Shown here: positions 36,700 to 46,311 of the stretch, piece after piece | Layout of the letters: each line of letters begins with the position of its first letter | Numbering within the stretch: the first letter of the stretch is position 1 | Assembly: GCF_900105785.1 (NCBI RefSeq) | Contig: NZ_LT629799.1 | Location: 806,001-870,000, forward strand | Source: Microlunatus sagamiharensis | GTDB taxonomy: Bacteria; Actinomycetota; Actinomycetes; Propionibacteriales; Propionibacteriaceae | Length of the DNA: 64,000 nucleotides | Reading direction: 5' to 3' | Position numbers and translations under genes: made by a program | The notes under the pieces: generated by a model | Told to the model about the DNA's origin: nothing | Database searches by the model: none | The model's input: only the letters and a program-made list of their open reading frames with translations

Positions 36700-36963
36700 T
36701 CAGACCAGGCTGGCCGCCTGGCTCGCGATGGCCGACTTGCGGTTCGCGGCCTGGTTGGCGTGGATGACGCCCTTCGAGGCGGCCTTGTCGAGCGCGCGGT
36801 TGGCGGCGCGAGCGGCCAGGGTCGCCTTCTCGACGTCGCCGGCCTCGGCGGCCTCGCGAAAGCGGCGGACGTGGGTGCGCAGGGCCGACTTGACGGCCTT
36901 GTTCTTCTGGCGCGCCTTCTCGTTCGTCTTGATGCGCTTGATCTGGGACTTGATGTTGGCCAC
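36700..36963 (-). CDS. rpsT: 30S ribosomal protein S20
   Basis: This 87-residue basic protein binds 16S rRNA in the small subunit. The N-terminus [20 protein letters not shown] and the later [11 protein letters not shown] and [13 protein letters not shown] are canonical. The start is a GTG (GTGGCCAAC), with no alternative in the right place. It is divergent from lepA, the conserved actinobacterial arrangement. Confidence 0.97.
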   Translation of the reverse strand: MANIKSQIKRIKTNEKARQKNKAVKSALRTHVRRFREAAEAGDVEKATLAARAANRALDKAASKGVIHANQAANRKSAIASQAASLV

Positions 36964-37042
36964 GGGGCGTCTGATCCTTGCGGGTGTGCGGAGCGGTCTG
37001 CTGGCAGAAGTCTGAGCGCCTGGCTCGCAGGCACGATCTGAC

Positions 37043-37072
37043 AGACTACCAGCGTGTCCCCGTGGGGCCCAA
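37043..37072 (-). promoter_or_regulatory. probable rpsT promoter
   Basis: On the minus strand TTGGGC (37072-37067) and TAGTCT (37048-37043) are 18 bases apart. This gives a 5' leader of about 75 bases before the rpsT GTG, long enough for the autogenous translational control known for S20. Confidence 0.5.
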
Positions 37073-37116
37073 CCTCGCGAGCGGCGGGGGTGCTGGGCCA
37101 GGCGTGGAATGATTCC

Positions 37117-38973
37117 GTGGTGATCCCTGCCCCGACTCCCGGCCGCACCGATCCCTCGCTGATCCGCAACTTCTGCATCATCGCGCACATCGACCACGGC
37201 AAGTCGACGCTGGCCGACCGGATGCTCGGGATCACGGGGGTCGTCGACGCACGCTCCGCCCGCGCCCAATACCTCGACCGCATGGACATCGAGCGCGAGC
37301 GCGGCATCACCATCAAGTCCCAGGCCGTGCGGCTGCCCTGGCGGCCCTCGACCGCCTCGGACGCGGACGCCCCGCACATCCTCAACATGATCGACACCCC
37401 GGGCCACGTGGACTTCACCTACGAGGTCTCGCGCTCGCTCGCCGCGTGCGAGGGGGCCGTGCTGCTCGTCGACGCGGCGCAGGGCATCGAGGCGCAGACC
37501 CTCGCGAACCTCTACCTCGCCCTCGAGGCGGACCTGCACATCATCCCGGTGCTGAACAAGATCGACCTGCCGAGCGCGCAGCCCGACAAGTACGCCGCCG
37601 AGCTCGCCGGGATCATCGGCTGCGACCCCGGCGACGTGCTGCGGGTCTCGGCCAAGACCGGGACGGGCGTCGACGCCCTGCTCGACGCCATCGTCGCCCA
37701 GGTCCCGGCCCCGGTCGGCGACCCGGACGCGCCGGCCCGCGCGCTGATCTTCGACTCCGTCTACGACACCTACCGCGGCGTCGTGACCTACGTCCGCGTG
37801 GTCGACGGCGAGCTGAACCAGCGTGAGCAGGTCCAGATGATGTCGACCCGGTCGACCCACGAGGCCCTCGAGGTCGGGGTCATCTCCCCGGAGCCGGTCA
37901 AGTCGCCCTCGCTCGGCGTCGGCGAGGTGGGCTACCTGATCACCGGGGTCAAGGACGTCCGGCAGTCGCGCGTCGGCGACACGGTCACGCAGACCTCGCG
38001 CCCCGCGACCCAGGACCTCGGCGGCTACAAGAACCCCAACCCGATGGTCTACGCCGGGCTCTACCCGATCGACGCCTCCGACTACCCCGAGCTGCGCGAG
38101 GCGCTGGACAAGCTCCAGCTCAACGACGCGGCGCTGACGTACGAGCCGGAGACCTCCGGCGCGCTCGGCTTCGGCTTCCGGATCGGCTTCCTCGGCCTGC
38201 TCCACATGGAGATCGTGCGCGAGCGGCTCGAGCGCGAGTTCAACCTCGACCTGATCTCCACGGCACCGAGCGTCGTCTACCGCGTCGTGCTCGAGAACGG
38301 CACCGAGCTGACGGTGACCAACCCGTCGGAGTACCCGACGGGCGGCAAGATCGCCGAGGTCTACGAGCCCGTGGTCAAGGCGACGATCCTCACCCCGGTC
38401 GACTTCATCGGCACGATCCTCGAGCTGTGCCAGACGCGCCGCGGGGTGCAGCACGGCATGGAGTACCTCTCGGCCGACCGCGTGGAGATCCGCTACACGC
38501 TGCCCATGGCGGAGATCATCTTCGACTTCTTCGACGCGCTGAAGTCGCGGACCAAGGGCTACGCGAGCCTCGACTACGAGCTGGACGGCGAGCAGGAGTC
38601 CGATCTGGTCAAGGTCGACGTGCTGCTGCAGGGCGAGCCGGTCGACGCCTTCTCCGCGATCGTGCACAAGGACAAGGCGTACGCGTACGGGCTGATGATG
38701 GCGGGCAAGCTCAAGCAGCTCATCCCGCGCCAGCAGTTCGAGGTGCCGATCCAGGCGGCCATCGGCGCCCGGGTCATCGCGCGCGAGACGATCAGCGCGA
38801 TCCGGAAGGACGTCCTCGCCAAGTGCTACGGCGGTGACATCACCCGCAAGCGCAAGCTGCTGGAGAAGCAGAAGGAGGGCAAGAAGCGGATGAAGATGGT
38901 CGGCCGCGTCGAGGTCCCCCAGGAGGCGTTCGTCGCCGCGCTCGCGACGACGGAGGCCGCGCCCAAGAAGTGA
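37117..38973 (+). CDS. lepA: elongation factor 4 (back-translocating GTPase)
   Basis: This 618-residue translational GTPase has all G motifs: AHIDHGKST (G1), RGITIK (G2), DTPGH (G3), NKID (G4) and SAKTG (G5). EF-G-like domains II, III and V follow, then the LepA-specific C-terminal domain ending [20 protein letters not shown]. Adjacent GTG codons at 37117 and 37120 are the likely starts because homologues begin just before the conserved [14 protein letters not shown]; a GTG at 37054 would add an unconserved extension. Confidence 0.96.
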   Translation: MVIPAPTPGRTDPSLIRNFCIIAHIDHGKSTLADRMLGITGVVDARSARAQYLDRMDIERERGITIKSQAVRLPWRPSTASDADAPHILNMIDTPGHVDFTYEVSRSLAACEGAVLLVDAAQGIEAQTLANLYLALEADLHIIPVLNKIDLPSAQPDKYAAELAGIIGCDPGDVLRVSAKTGTGVDALLDAIVAQVPAPVGDPDAPARALIFDSVYDTYRGVVTYVRVVDGELNQREQVQMMSTRSTHEALEVGVISPEPVKSPSLGVGEVGYLITGVKDVRQSRVGDTVTQTSRPATQDLGGYKNPNPMVYAGLYPIDASDYPELREALDKLQLNDAALTYEPETSGALGFGFRIGFLGLLHMEIVRERLEREFNLDLISTAPSVVYRVVLENGTELTVTNPSEYPTGGKIAEVYEPVVKATILTPVDFIGTILELCQTRRGVQHGMEYLSADRVEIRYTLPMAEIIFDFFDALKSRTKGYASLDYELDGEQESDLVKVDVLLQGEPVDAFSAIVHKDKAYAYGLMMAGKLKQLIPRQQFEVPIQAAIGARVIARETISAIRKDVLAKCYGGDITRKRKLLEKQKEGKKRMKMVGRVEVPQEAFVAALATTEAAPKK

Positions 38974-38980
38974 GCCGCCG

Positions 38981-39739
38981 GTGAGCGCCGCGACGGACGG
39001 CGGCGTCGAGGAGGCCGAGGCCCGGCGGCGCCACATCCAGGCGCTGCTCGCCCGGCCCTCGAGCTCGGGCAGCCGCCGGCTGCTCGTCTGCGCCGGCGTC
39101 GGCCTGGTCGTCGCGGTCGGGCTCGTCCTGGCCGGGCTGCTCCGCTACGCCGTCCTCGCCGGCCTGATGTCGGTGGCCGGGACGTACGTGGTGTGGACCT
39201 ACCTCGCGCTGCGCCGCTTCAAGGGGCAGGGCACCCGGGCCCACGCCCAGCGGGAGGACCCGCGCTCGGGGTTGCGGCAGGTCGCGGCGACGCTGGTGAT
39301 CCTGGGCAACCTGGCCGCCGTCGTGACGCTGCTGGTGCTGGACAAGAGCAGGGACGCCGACGTCGACGCCGTCCTCGCGGTCGTGGCCGTGGTGCTGTCC
39401 TGGTTCCTGCTGCACACGCTCTACGTGCCGCACTACGCACGCCTCTTCTACGGCCCGCCGGAGCACGGCCTCCCGGCCCTGGTGCTCACCGAGCCGGGGA
39501 CTGAGGAGGAGGTGCGCGTCGCCGGCGGCATCGACTTCAACGCACTGGGCTACTGGCCCGCGTACGCCGATTTCGTCTACTTCGCCTTCAACCTGGGGAT
39601 GACCTTCCAGGTCTCCGACACCTCGGTCTCGCACCCCGCCGTCCGGCGCCTGGTGCTCGGCCACTGCCTGCTGTCGTACTTCTTCGCCACCGCCATCACG
39701 GCGACGGTGCTCAACCTCGTCATCGGCCTGGTGTCCTGA
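38981..39739 (+). CDS. DUF1345 family membrane protein
   Basis: This 252-residue protein has about five membrane helices (roughly residues 34-52, 56-76, 103-121, 129-148 and 225-247). The family-typical stretch [25 protein letters not shown] is present here as [19 protein letters not shown]1345 proteins have no established function. The GTG start is seven bases after the lepA stop, so it is probably read through from lepA. Confidence 0.85.
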   Translation: MSAATDGGVEEAEARRRHIQALLARPSSSGSRRLLVCAGVGLVVAVGLVLAGLLRYAVLAGLMSVAGTYVVWTYLALRRFKGQGTRAHAQREDPRSGLRQVAATLVILGNLAAVVTLLVLDKSRDADVDAVLAVVAVVLSWFLLHTLYVPHYARLFYGPPEHGLPALVLTEPGTEEEVRVAGGIDFNALGYWPAYADFVYFAFNLGMTFQVSDTSVSHPAVRRLVLGHCLLSYFFATAITATVLNLVIGLVS

Positions 39740-39829
39740 CCCTTCTGAGCCCGGCCCTCGCCCGCGACGACGAAGGCGTCGGACCAGAGCGCGGGCCGCG
39801 TCGGAGCGGAGCGACGACAGAAGACTCGC

Positions 39830-40678
39830 TCAGTCGATCCCGGAACGTTCAACGCCCTGCACCAGCTGGCGCTGCAGCACGACGAAGACGACCAGCACCG
39901 GCAGGATCGCGACCGCCGAGCCCGTGAAGACCTGGGCGGTGTCGACGCGCTGCGAGGACGTGTACGCGCTCAGCGCGACCTGGACGGTGCGGTAGGCCGG
40001 GTCCTGACCGATGAGCAGCGGCCAGAGGAACGAGTTCCAGGCGTTGAGGAACGTGATGGTGCCGACGGCGGCGCAGATGCCCCACGCGTTCGGCAGCACG
40101 ACGCGGGTGAACGTGCGCCAGCGCCCGGCGCCGTCGATCGCCGCGGCCTCCTCGAGCTCGACCGGGAAGCCGGAGAAGAACTGACGGAACAGGAAGGTGG
40201 CGAAGGCCGAGAACAGCACCGGCACCACGAGCCCGCGCAGGCTCGAGATCCAGCCGAGGCTCGACACCATGACGAACGTCGGCACGAAGGTCACCGTCGT
40301 CGGCACCATCAGCGTGAGCACGGTCAGTCCGAGGACGAGGCGGCTGGCCCGCGAGGGAACTCGCGCCAGGCCGTAGCCGGCCATGGCCGAGATCGCCACG
40401 GTCAGCACCGTCTGGAGCACCGAGACCACCGCGGAGTTGAGCAGGCTGCGGGCGAAGCGGACGTTCTGGTCGGCGAAGAGGCGACGCAGGTTGTCCAGCG
40501 AGGGGTCTGCGGGCCACCACACCCACGAGGCCGACGCGAGCTCGGCCGGCGTGGCGAGCGCGTTGCGCAGGATCACGTAGAAGGGCAGCAGGAAGACCAG
40601 CGCGAGGGCGGAGAGCAGCACGTACCGGGCGGCGTCGCGCCCGCGGCGGCGGGGACCGCGCGTCACCAGGGTGCTCAC
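39830..40678 (-). CDS. sugar ABC transporter permease, MalG-like (second importer)
   Basis: This 282-residue permease has six helices and an EAA loop, ELEEAAAIDGAGRWRTF. It is the third gene of a binding protein-permease-permease unit on the minus strand. Its GTG start overlaps the upstream permease stop in GTGA, directly behind a REP-like repeat that forms the end of that gene. The C-terminus ends QRQLVQGVERSGID, typical of the family. No ATPase is encoded nearby. The substrate is unknown. Confidence 0.92.
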   Translation of the reverse strand: MSTLVTRGPRRRGRDAARYVLLSALALVFLLPFYVILRNALATPAELASASWVWWPADPSLDNLRRLFADQNVRFARSLLNSAVVSVLQTVLTVAISAMAGYGLARVPSRASRLVLGLTVLTLMVPTTVTFVPTFVMVSSLGWISSLRGLVVPVLFSAFATFLFRQFFSGFPVELEEAAAIDGAGRWRTFTRVVLPNAWGICAAVGTITFLNAWNSFLWPLLIGQDPAYRTVQVALSAYTSSQRVDTAQVFTGSAVAILPVLVVFVVLQRQLVQGVERSGID

Positions 40679-41688
40679 GAGCGCCGACCTCTCCGAGGCC
40701 CTTCGACAGAGCCTGTGCTGAGCCTGTCGAAGGGCTCAGGGGGCGTCTTCCGCCGACGCGTTCTCGCACCGTCGCCCCGCTCGCGCAGCGCCCGCAGCTG
40801 ACCGATGCCGAGCACCGCGACGACGACGGTCAGGATCACCGTGCCGGCGCTGCCGAGGCCGAGGTCCTGGGTGCCCTGGCCGAGCGAGACCAGGTAGAGG
40901 TAGACCAGCGGCGGACGGGCGTAAGGCGGGTAGGTCCCGACCTGGGTGAGGGTGTTGTAGAACTCGTCGAAGGCCTGGAACGCGCCGACGGTGAGCAGCA
41001 GCAGCACGGCGACGGAGGTCGCCCGCAGTTGCGGCAGCGTGATCCAGCGGACGACGCGCCAGCCGGTGGCGCCGTCGAGCGCGGCGGCCTCGTAGGTGTC
41101 GGTCGGGATGCGCTGGAGCCCGGCGAGGAACAGCACCATGTAGAAGCCGGCCTGCAACCACAGCCGCAGCGTCACGAGCACGACCCAGTAGAGGTAGTGC
41201 TCCCCGCTGAGCCAGCCGACGGGCTCGAGCCCGAGCGCGCGCAGAGCCGAGTTGACCAGCCCGAACCGCGCCCCGTTGAAGATCGACAGCCGCCAGACCA
41301 GGGCCGCGACGACGTACGAGCAGGCGGTCGGCAGGAAGAAGGCCGAGCGGAAGAACGCCTGCGCGACCCGGGCCGGGGCGACGAGCAGCGCCAGGCCCAG
41401 CGAGAGCGCGAACGTCGTCGGCACGATGAGCACGGCGAAGCCGACGAAGGTCGCCATGCTGAGCAGGAACTCGCGGCTGGTGAGCAGGTAGGCGTAGTTG
41501 CCGAGCCCGACGAACGAGGTCGGCGTCACCGTGTTGCGCGCGTCGAAGAACGACAGGTAGACGCTCCACAGCACCGGGACGTAGACGAACACCAGCAGCC
41601 CGACCACGAACGGTCCGGTGAAGACCCAGAACCACAGCCGGTCGGAGCGTCGGCGTGCGCCGGGGCGGAGCGTCGCCGCCGTGCTCAC
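40675..41688 (-). CDS. sugar ABC transporter permease, MalF-like, with repeat-encoded C-terminus
   Basis: This 337-residue permease has six helices, beginning WFWVFTGPFVVGLLVFVYVP. Its EAA loop is EAAALDGATGWRVVRWITLP. The GTG at 41688 has a GAGG ribosome site and lies seven bases after the binding protein stop. The last 25 or so residues (around TPPEPFDRLSTGSVEG) are encoded by a REP-like palindrome, so the normal C-terminus was probably altered by insertion of the repeat. The tail is basic and cytoplasmic and may be harmless. Confidence 0.9.
   Translation of the reverse strand: MSTAATLRPGARRRSDRLWFWVFTGPFVVGLLVFVYVPVLWSVYLSFFDARNTVTPTSFVGLGNYAYLLTSREFLLSMATFVGFAVLIVPTTFALSLGLALLVAPARVAQAFFRSAFFLPTACSYVVAALVWRLSIFNGARFGLVNSALRALGLEPVGWLSGEHYLYWVVLVTLRLWLQAGFYMVLFLAGLQRIPTDTYEAAALDGATGWRVVRWITLPQLRATSVAVLLLLTVGAFQAFDEFYNTLTQVGTYPPYARPPLVYLYLVSLGQGTQDLGLGSAGTVILTVVVAVLGIGQLRALRERGDGARTRRRKTPPEPFDRLSTGSVEGPRRGRRS
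40698..40735. repeat. REP-like interspersed palindrome, copy 2, inside a permease gene
   Basis: GCCCTTCGACAG (40698-40709) and CTGTCGAAGGGC (40724-40735) are exact reverse complements with 14 bases between. Flanking GAG/CTC and a GGGGGCGTC-like end extend the likeness to copy 1 at 23976-24076. This copy is translated as part of the permease C-terminus and ends about 20 bases before the next gene's start. Confidence 0.75.
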
Positions 41689-41695
41689 GGGAGCC

Positions 41696-43024
41696 TCAGC
41701 CCTTGGCGCGGGCGATCTCGGTCCTGGCCGTGGCCGCGACCTTGCCGATCTCGTCCTCGGGGTCCGCACCCTTGGTGATCACGCGGGTGAGCGCCGAGGT
41801 CAGGGCGTTCGAGAGCGCGGGCGTGAACAGCTTGCTCGGGGCGTGGCCGAGCTGGTCGACGAACCGCGCCGCCTCGGCGCCCGCCCCGGTCGCGATCTTG
41901 GTCGCCTGGGGCACCAGCCCCGGCTTGGCCGGGATGTGGGTGCCGTAGGAGTTCGAGAAGTCGACCTGGTCGGCCTCCGAGTCGACCCACAGCCACTTCA
42001 CGAAGGCCCTGGCCGCCTCGGGGTCCTTGCCCTTGGCCGTCACGATCGAGCCGTACGAGCCGAAGGGGACCGCCGGTCGACCGTTGGCCCCGATCGCCGG
42101 GAAGGGCAGCACGCCGAAGTCGTCGCCGAGCGCGTCCTGCACGTCGGGCAGCGTCCACAGCCCGGTCCACTGCATCGCCGTCTCGCCGTTGGTCAGCGGG
42201 CTCGCGTCGAACCAGTCGGCGGAGGCGCTCTTGACCAGTGCGCCCGACGCTGCGAGGTCCCGGTACGCCGCGAAGGCCGCGTACCCGTCGGCGTCGTCGA
42301 AGCCGATCCCGCTGGAGTCGGCGTTCAGCTGCTCGTGGCCGGACGCCCAGACGAGCATCGAGGCGAGCACGGCGACGCCGGAGTCGTTGCCGGCGAAGAA
42401 GCCGCCCATGTCCTTGGTCGTGACGGCCTTGGCCGCCGCGACGAGGTCGGCGAAGGTCTGCGGCGGGGCGACCCCGGCCTTCTCCAGCACCGACTTGCGG
42501 TAGAAGACCATCTGCATGTCGACGGTCTGCGGGATCGCGTAGACCTTGCCCTCCCAGGTCATCGCGTCGAGGACCGGCTTGGAGAACTGGCTCGCGGCGT
42601 CGCCGAGGGTGTCGGTGAGGTCGACGACCTGGCCGGCCTTGATCATGTCGAGCGTCGGCCCGTTGCCGTACTCGAACACGTCGGGCACGTCGGCGGTCAG
42701 CAGCGCGGCGGAGGCGAGCTTGTCGTAGTCGCCCGGGTTCCACCGGACGTCGACCTGCGCCTGCGGGTACGCGGCCGCGTAGCGCTTGACCGCCGCCTCG
42801 ACGCCGTCCTCGCCGTACTCGTGGTACCACTGCGACAGCGTCGGCCGGGCACCGCCGGAGGTGCCGCCGGACGCGCTCGAGGAGCTGTCGGCGCCGGGAC
42901 GGCCGGTGTTGCTGCCGCAGCCGGCGAGCCCGGCGGAGCCGAGGCCGGCGACGAGCGCGGAGGCACCGAGGCCGGACAGGAACCGGCGGCGGGGGAGCCC
43001 CGACGCGGTGGACGGAATACCCAT
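41696..43024 (-). CDS. sugar ABC transporter substrate-binding lipoprotein (second importer)
   Basis: This 442-residue family 1 binding protein has a twin-arginine-like signal, LPRRRFLSGLGASALVAGLG, ending in the lipobox LAGC. A Ser/Gly linker follows, then a mature part starting ARPTLSQWYHEYGEDGVE. It could thus be exported folded by Tat and anchored as a lipoprotein. The ATG at 43024 is chosen because TAGAGT lies seven bases upstream, which predicts a leaderless transcript. It is first of a three-gene importer unit. The sugar is unknown. Confidence 0.93.
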   Translation of the reverse strand: MGIPSTASGLPRRRFLSGLGASALVAGLGSAGLAGCGSNTGRPGADSSSSASGGTSGGARPTLSQWYHEYGEDGVEAAVKRYAAAYPQAQVDVRWNPGDYDKLASAALLTADVPDVFEYGNGPTLDMIKAGQVVDLTDTLGDAASQFSKPVLDAMTWEGKVYAIPQTVDMQMVFYRKSVLEKAGVAPPQTFADLVAAAKAVTTKDMGGFFAGNDSGVAVLASMLVWASGHEQLNADSSGIGFDDADGYAAFAAYRDLAASGALVKSASADWFDASPLTNGETAMQWTGLWTLPDVQDALGDDFGVLPFPAIGANGRPAVPFGSYGSIVTAKGKDPEAARAFVKWLWVDSEADQVDFSNSYGTHIPAKPGLVPQATKIATGAGAEAARFVDQLGHAPSKLFTPALSNALTSALTRVITKGADPEDEIGKVAATARTEIARAKG

Positions 43025-43031
43025 GCGGCGG

Positions 43032-43037
43032 ACTCTA
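43032..43037 (-). promoter_or_regulatory. -10 box of the second importer operon, leaderless start
   Basis: TAGAGT on the minus strand (43037-43032), then seven bases and the ATG at 43024. The box sits within the short divergent gap to the oxidoreductase gene. No convincing -35 was found. Confidence 0.5.
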
Positions 43038-43089
43038 GTTGGGCTCACTGACGATCCCGGGCGCCGGACCCGGGGCGGAGGGTGGAGTC

Positions 43090-44001
43090 ATGCGCGCGCT
43101 GGTCTACGAGTCCTACGGCAGCCCCGCGGAGGTGCTGCACGTCGGCGAGGCGCCCGAGCCGCACGCCGGGCCGGGCCAGGTGCGCGTCCGGGTCCGGGCC
43201 GCCGGCGTCAACCCGGTCGACTGGAAGCTGATGGGTGGCGCCATGGCCGGCGGTGCGCCGCTCGAGGACCCGGTCGTGCCCGGCTTCGACGCGGCCGGCA
43301 CGGTCGACGAGGTGGGCGAGGGCGTGACCGGCGTCGCCGTCGGCGACGAGGTCCTCGGGCTGGGCAGCGGGGCGCAGGCCGAGCTGTCGGTGCTGTGGGC
43401 GTGGGCGCCCAAGCCGGCCGAGATCGACTGGAGCGTCGCCGCGGCCGCCCCGACCGCGGTCGAGACCACCGAGCGGGCCCTGCGGCTCGTCGGGGTCGAG
43501 CCGGGCCAGATCGTCTTCGTCGACGGCGGGGCCGGCGGCGTCGGGGCGGTCGCGGTGCAGATGGCGGTGGCCCAGGGCCTGACCGTGGTCGCCTCGGCGA
43601 GCGAGGCCAACCAGGGCTACCTGCGCGAGCTCGGCGCCACGCCGGTCGTCTACGGCGACGGCCTCGTCGAGCGGGTGCGGGCGGCCGCGCCGGGCGGCGT
43701 GGACGTCGTCTACGACGTGGCCGGCAAGACTCCCGTCGAGGACCTCCTCGCCCTGGCCCCGCAGCCCGGCAAGGTCGTCTCCATCGCCAACTTCACGCTG
43801 CCCCAGCACGGCGGCATCAGCACCGGCGGCGGGCAGCCCGGCGAGCGTCGCGGTCCGGAGTCGATGGCGCTGGCCGCCGACCTGCTGCGTCGCAACGCCG
43901 TCGTGATCAAGGTCCAGACGTTCCCCTACGAGCGCGCCGCCGAGGCGTACGCGACGAGCACCTCCGGCCACGTGCGCGGCAAGCTCGTGCTGCTGCCGTG
44001 A
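43090..44001 (+). CDS. NADP-dependent quinone oxidoreductase / zinc-free alcohol dehydrogenase family
   Basis: This 303-residue MDR-superfamily protein has a GroES-like domain at the N-terminus (MRALVYESYGSPAEVLHVGE, then VNPVDWKLMGG). Its nucleotide-binding domain contains VFVDGGAGGVGAVAVQMA. The structural-zinc Cys cluster is absent, as in quinone reductases. The substrate is unknown. The ATG at 43090 is preceded by GTGGAG. It is divergent from the second sugar importer. Confidence 0.87.
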   Translation: MRALVYESYGSPAEVLHVGEAPEPHAGPGQVRVRVRAAGVNPVDWKLMGGAMAGGAPLEDPVVPGFDAAGTVDEVGEGVTGVAVGDEVLGLGSGAQAELSVLWAWAPKPAEIDWSVAAAAPTAVETTERALRLVGVEPGQIVFVDGGAGGVGAVAVQMAVAQGLTVVASASEANQGYLRELGATPVVYGDGLVERVRAAAPGGVDVVYDVAGKTPVEDLLALAPQPGKVVSIANFTLPQHGGISTGGGQPGERRGPESMALAADLLRRNAVVIKVQTFPYERAAEAYATSTSGHVRGKLVLLP

Positions 44002-44020
44002 CCCGGCCCGTCCGGGGGGC

Positions 44021-45256
44021 GTGAGCGTGCCGTCCGCGCTGCCGCTCGGCGACCCCGCCCCCGCCGACGGGCACCTGCCCGCCGAGGTCCGCGGGGCCGT
44101 CGGCCAGACGCCCCTCGCCGTCTACCTGCACGTGCCCTTCTGCACGACGCGGTGCGGCTACTGCGACTTCAACACCTACACCGCACCCGAGCTCGGGCCC
44201 GACCCGGGCGCGAGCCGCGCCGGCTACGTCGAGCGTGCGATCGGCGAGCTCGACCTCGCCCGTGAGGTGCTGGGCCCCGACGCGCCGCCGGTGTCGACCG
44301 TGTTCGTCGGCGGGGGCACGCCGACGCTGCTGCCGCCGGCCGACCTCGGACGGTTCCTCGCCGCGGTCGAGGAGCGCTTCGGCCTGGCCGACGACGCCGA
44401 GGTGACCACCGAGTCCAACCCGGACTCCGTCGACGCCGCGGGGCTGGCGCAGCTGCGGGAGGCCGGCTTCACGCGCGTGTCCTTCGGCATGCAGTCGGCG
44501 GTGCCGCACGTGCTGGCCACGCTCGACCGCGTCCACACGCCCGGCCGGGCCGCGCGTGCGGTCGCCGACGCCTGGGCCGCGGGCTTCGACCACGTCAGCC
44601 TCGACCTGATCTACGGCACCCCGGGGGAGTCGGCGCAGGACTGGTCGACGAGCCTGGACGCCGCGCTCGCGGCGGGCCCGGACCACGTCAGCGCCTACTC
44701 GCTGATCGTCGAGGAGGGCACCCGGCTGGCCACCCGCGTACGCCGCGGCGAGCTGCCGATGCCCGACGACGACGCGCTGGCCGACGCCTACCTCGCCGCC
44801 GACGACCGGCTGTCCGCGGCGGGCCTGACCGCGTACGAGGTGAGCAACTGGGCCCGCGACGACGCGGCGCGCTGCCGTCACAACCTCGCCTACTGGCGCG
44901 GCCACGACTGGTGGGGCGTCGGGCCCGGCGCCCACAGCCACGTCGCCGGGCTGCGCTGGTGGAACGTCAAGCACCCCGCCGCCTACGCTGCCCGCCTGGC
45001 CGCCGGCGAGTCGCCCGCCGCCGGCCGCGAGCTGCTCGACGCCGACCAGCGCCGGGTCGAACGGGTGCTCCTCGAGCTCCGGCTCGCCGAGGGGCTCGAG
45101 GAGGACGTCCTGACGGCGAACGAGCGCCGGCGCCTGCCCGACCTGGTCCGCCGCGGCCTGCTCGAGCCCGCGGATACGTCGCCGTCCGGCCGCGCGGTCC
45201 TCACCCGGTCCGGCCGGCTCCTCGCCGACGGCGTGGTCCGCGACCTGCTCGACTGA
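44021..45256 (+). CDS. hemW: radical SAM heme chaperone HemW
   Basis: This 411-residue protein has the radical SAM motif C41xxxC45xxC48 (CTTRCGYCDF). SAM-binding and family motifs follow: FVGGGTPTLL, ESNPDS, RVSFGMQS and DLIYGTPGE. The C-terminal HemN-like domain contains YEVSNWARDDAARCRHNLAYW. It is thought to deliver heme to respiratory enzymes; it lacks the extra Cys of HemN, which argues against coproporphyrinogen dehydrogenase activity. GTG start. The gene normally follows lepA closely in actinobacteria; here a sugar importer and two other genes separate them. Confidence 0.94.
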   Translation: MSVPSALPLGDPAPADGHLPAEVRGAVGQTPLAVYLHVPFCTTRCGYCDFNTYTAPELGPDPGASRAGYVERAIGELDLAREVLGPDAPPVSTVFVGGGTPTLLPPADLGRFLAAVEERFGLADDAEVTTESNPDSVDAAGLAQLREAGFTRVSFGMQSAVPHVLATLDRVHTPGRAARAVADAWAAGFDHVSLDLIYGTPGESAQDWSTSLDAALAAGPDHVSAYSLIVEEGTRLATRVRRGELPMPDDDALADAYLAADDRLSAAGLTAYEVSNWARDDAARCRHNLAYWRGHDWWGVGPGAHSHVAGLRWWNVKHPAAYAARLAAGESPAAGRELLDADQRRVERVLLELRLAEGLEEDVLTANERRRLPDLVRRGLLEPADTSPSGRAVLTRSGRLLADGVVRDLLD

Positions 45257-45284
45257 GCCCGCCGGGGAGACGCTCCCGCGCCGC

Positions 45285-45290
45285 TACCCT
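45285..45290 (+). promoter_or_regulatory. -10 box of the cation efflux gene, leaderless start
   Basis: TACCCT (45285-45290) lies eight bases before the GTG at 45299. No ribosome site is present in between, so a leaderless transcript is likely. Confidence 0.45.
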
Positions 45291-45298
45291 GGACGACC

Positions 45299-46309
45299 GT
45301 GCCCCCTGCCGAGCCCGCGACCGACCCGGGCGACCTCACCTCGCTCACGCCTGCCTCCTCCCGCGAGACCAAGGACGGCAAGAGCAAGGGCGGCAGCCTC
45401 TTCACCGTCATCCTGGCGTTCGCGGCCAACCTGGTCATCGCCGTGGCGAAGACGATCGCCGCCGTGCTCACCGGCTCGGCCTCGATGCTCGCCGAGGCCG
45501 CGCACTCGTGGGCCGACACCGGCAACGAGATCTTCCTGCTCATCGCCGAGCGGCGCTCGGGCCGGACCCGCGACGAGCAGCACCCGCTCGGCTACGGCCG
45601 GGAGGCGTACGTCTGGTCGATGTTCGCGGCCTTCGGGCTCTTCAGCGCCGGGGCGATCGTGTCGATCAGCCACGGCATCAGCGAGCTGCGCGACCCCGAG
45701 CCGGGCGGGGACTACGTGGTCGCCTACGTCGTGCTGGGGATCTCGTTCCTGCTCGAGGGCACGAGCTTCCTGCAGGCGCTTCGCCAGTCACGCAAGGACG
45801 CGAAGGCCTTCGGCCGCACCACGCTCGGCTTCGTCCTCAACACCTCCAACCCGACGCTGCGGGCGGTCTTCGCCGAGGACTCCGCGGCACTCGTCGGCAT
45901 CCTCATCGCCGGGGCCGGGATCGTCCTGCACGAGGTCACCGGCAACGCGGTCTACGACGCCGCCGGCTCGATCGGGGTGGGCCTGCTGCTCGGGGCCGTG
46001 GCGGTCGTGCTCATCGACCGCAACCGCCGCTTCCTGATCGGCGAGGCGGTGCCCGCCGATGCCCGGGCGCGCGTCCTGGCCTTCATCCTGGCCCAGCCCG
46101 AGGTCGCCCGCGTCACCTACCTGCACCTGGAGTTCGTCGGGCCGTCGCGGCTCTACCTCGTCGCGGCGATCGACATCACCGGCGAGGCGAGCGAGACCAC
46201 GGTCGCCTACCGGCTGCGCGAGGTGGAGCGCGAGCTCGAGGTCGAGGACGTCGTGGAGGAGGCGGTGCTCACGCTGAGCACGCCCGAGGAGCGCTCGCTC
46301 ACGGCCTGA
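45299..46309 (+). CDS. cation diffusion facilitator family transporter
   Basis: This 336-residue CDF protein has six expected membrane helices. The first, after a polar N-tail, contains VILAFAANLVIAVAKTIAAV. Metal-site residues are in LAEAAHSWADTGNE (helix 2, HxxxD) and FAEDSAALVGI (helix 5, in which ED replaces the usual H/D pair). A C-terminal cytoplasmic dimer domain begins near residue 240. It exports divalent metal ions; the metal cannot be told. It lies 42 bases downstream of hemW. Confidence 0.92.
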   Translation: MPPAEPATDPGDLTSLTPASSRETKDGKSKGGSLFTVILAFAANLVIAVAKTIAAVLTGSASMLAEAAHSWADTGNEIFLLIAERRSGRTRDEQHPLGYGREAYVWSMFAAFGLFSAGAIVSISHGISELRDPEPGGDYVVAYVVLGISFLLEGTSFLQALRQSRKDAKAFGRTTLGFVLNTSNPTLRAVFAEDSAALVGILIAGAGIVLHEVTGNAVYDAAGSIGVGLLLGAVAVVLIDRNRRFLIGEAVPADARARVLAFILAQPEVARVTYLHLEFVGPSRLYLVAAIDITGEASETTVAYRLREVERELEVEDVVEEAVLTLSTPEERSLTA

Positions 46310-46311
46310 CC

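Noticed and set aside
39740-39829. Small RNA or terminator between the DUF1345 gene and the second importer
   Set aside because: Only weak dyads are seen and there is no U tract or promoter-like element. Nothing can be supported.
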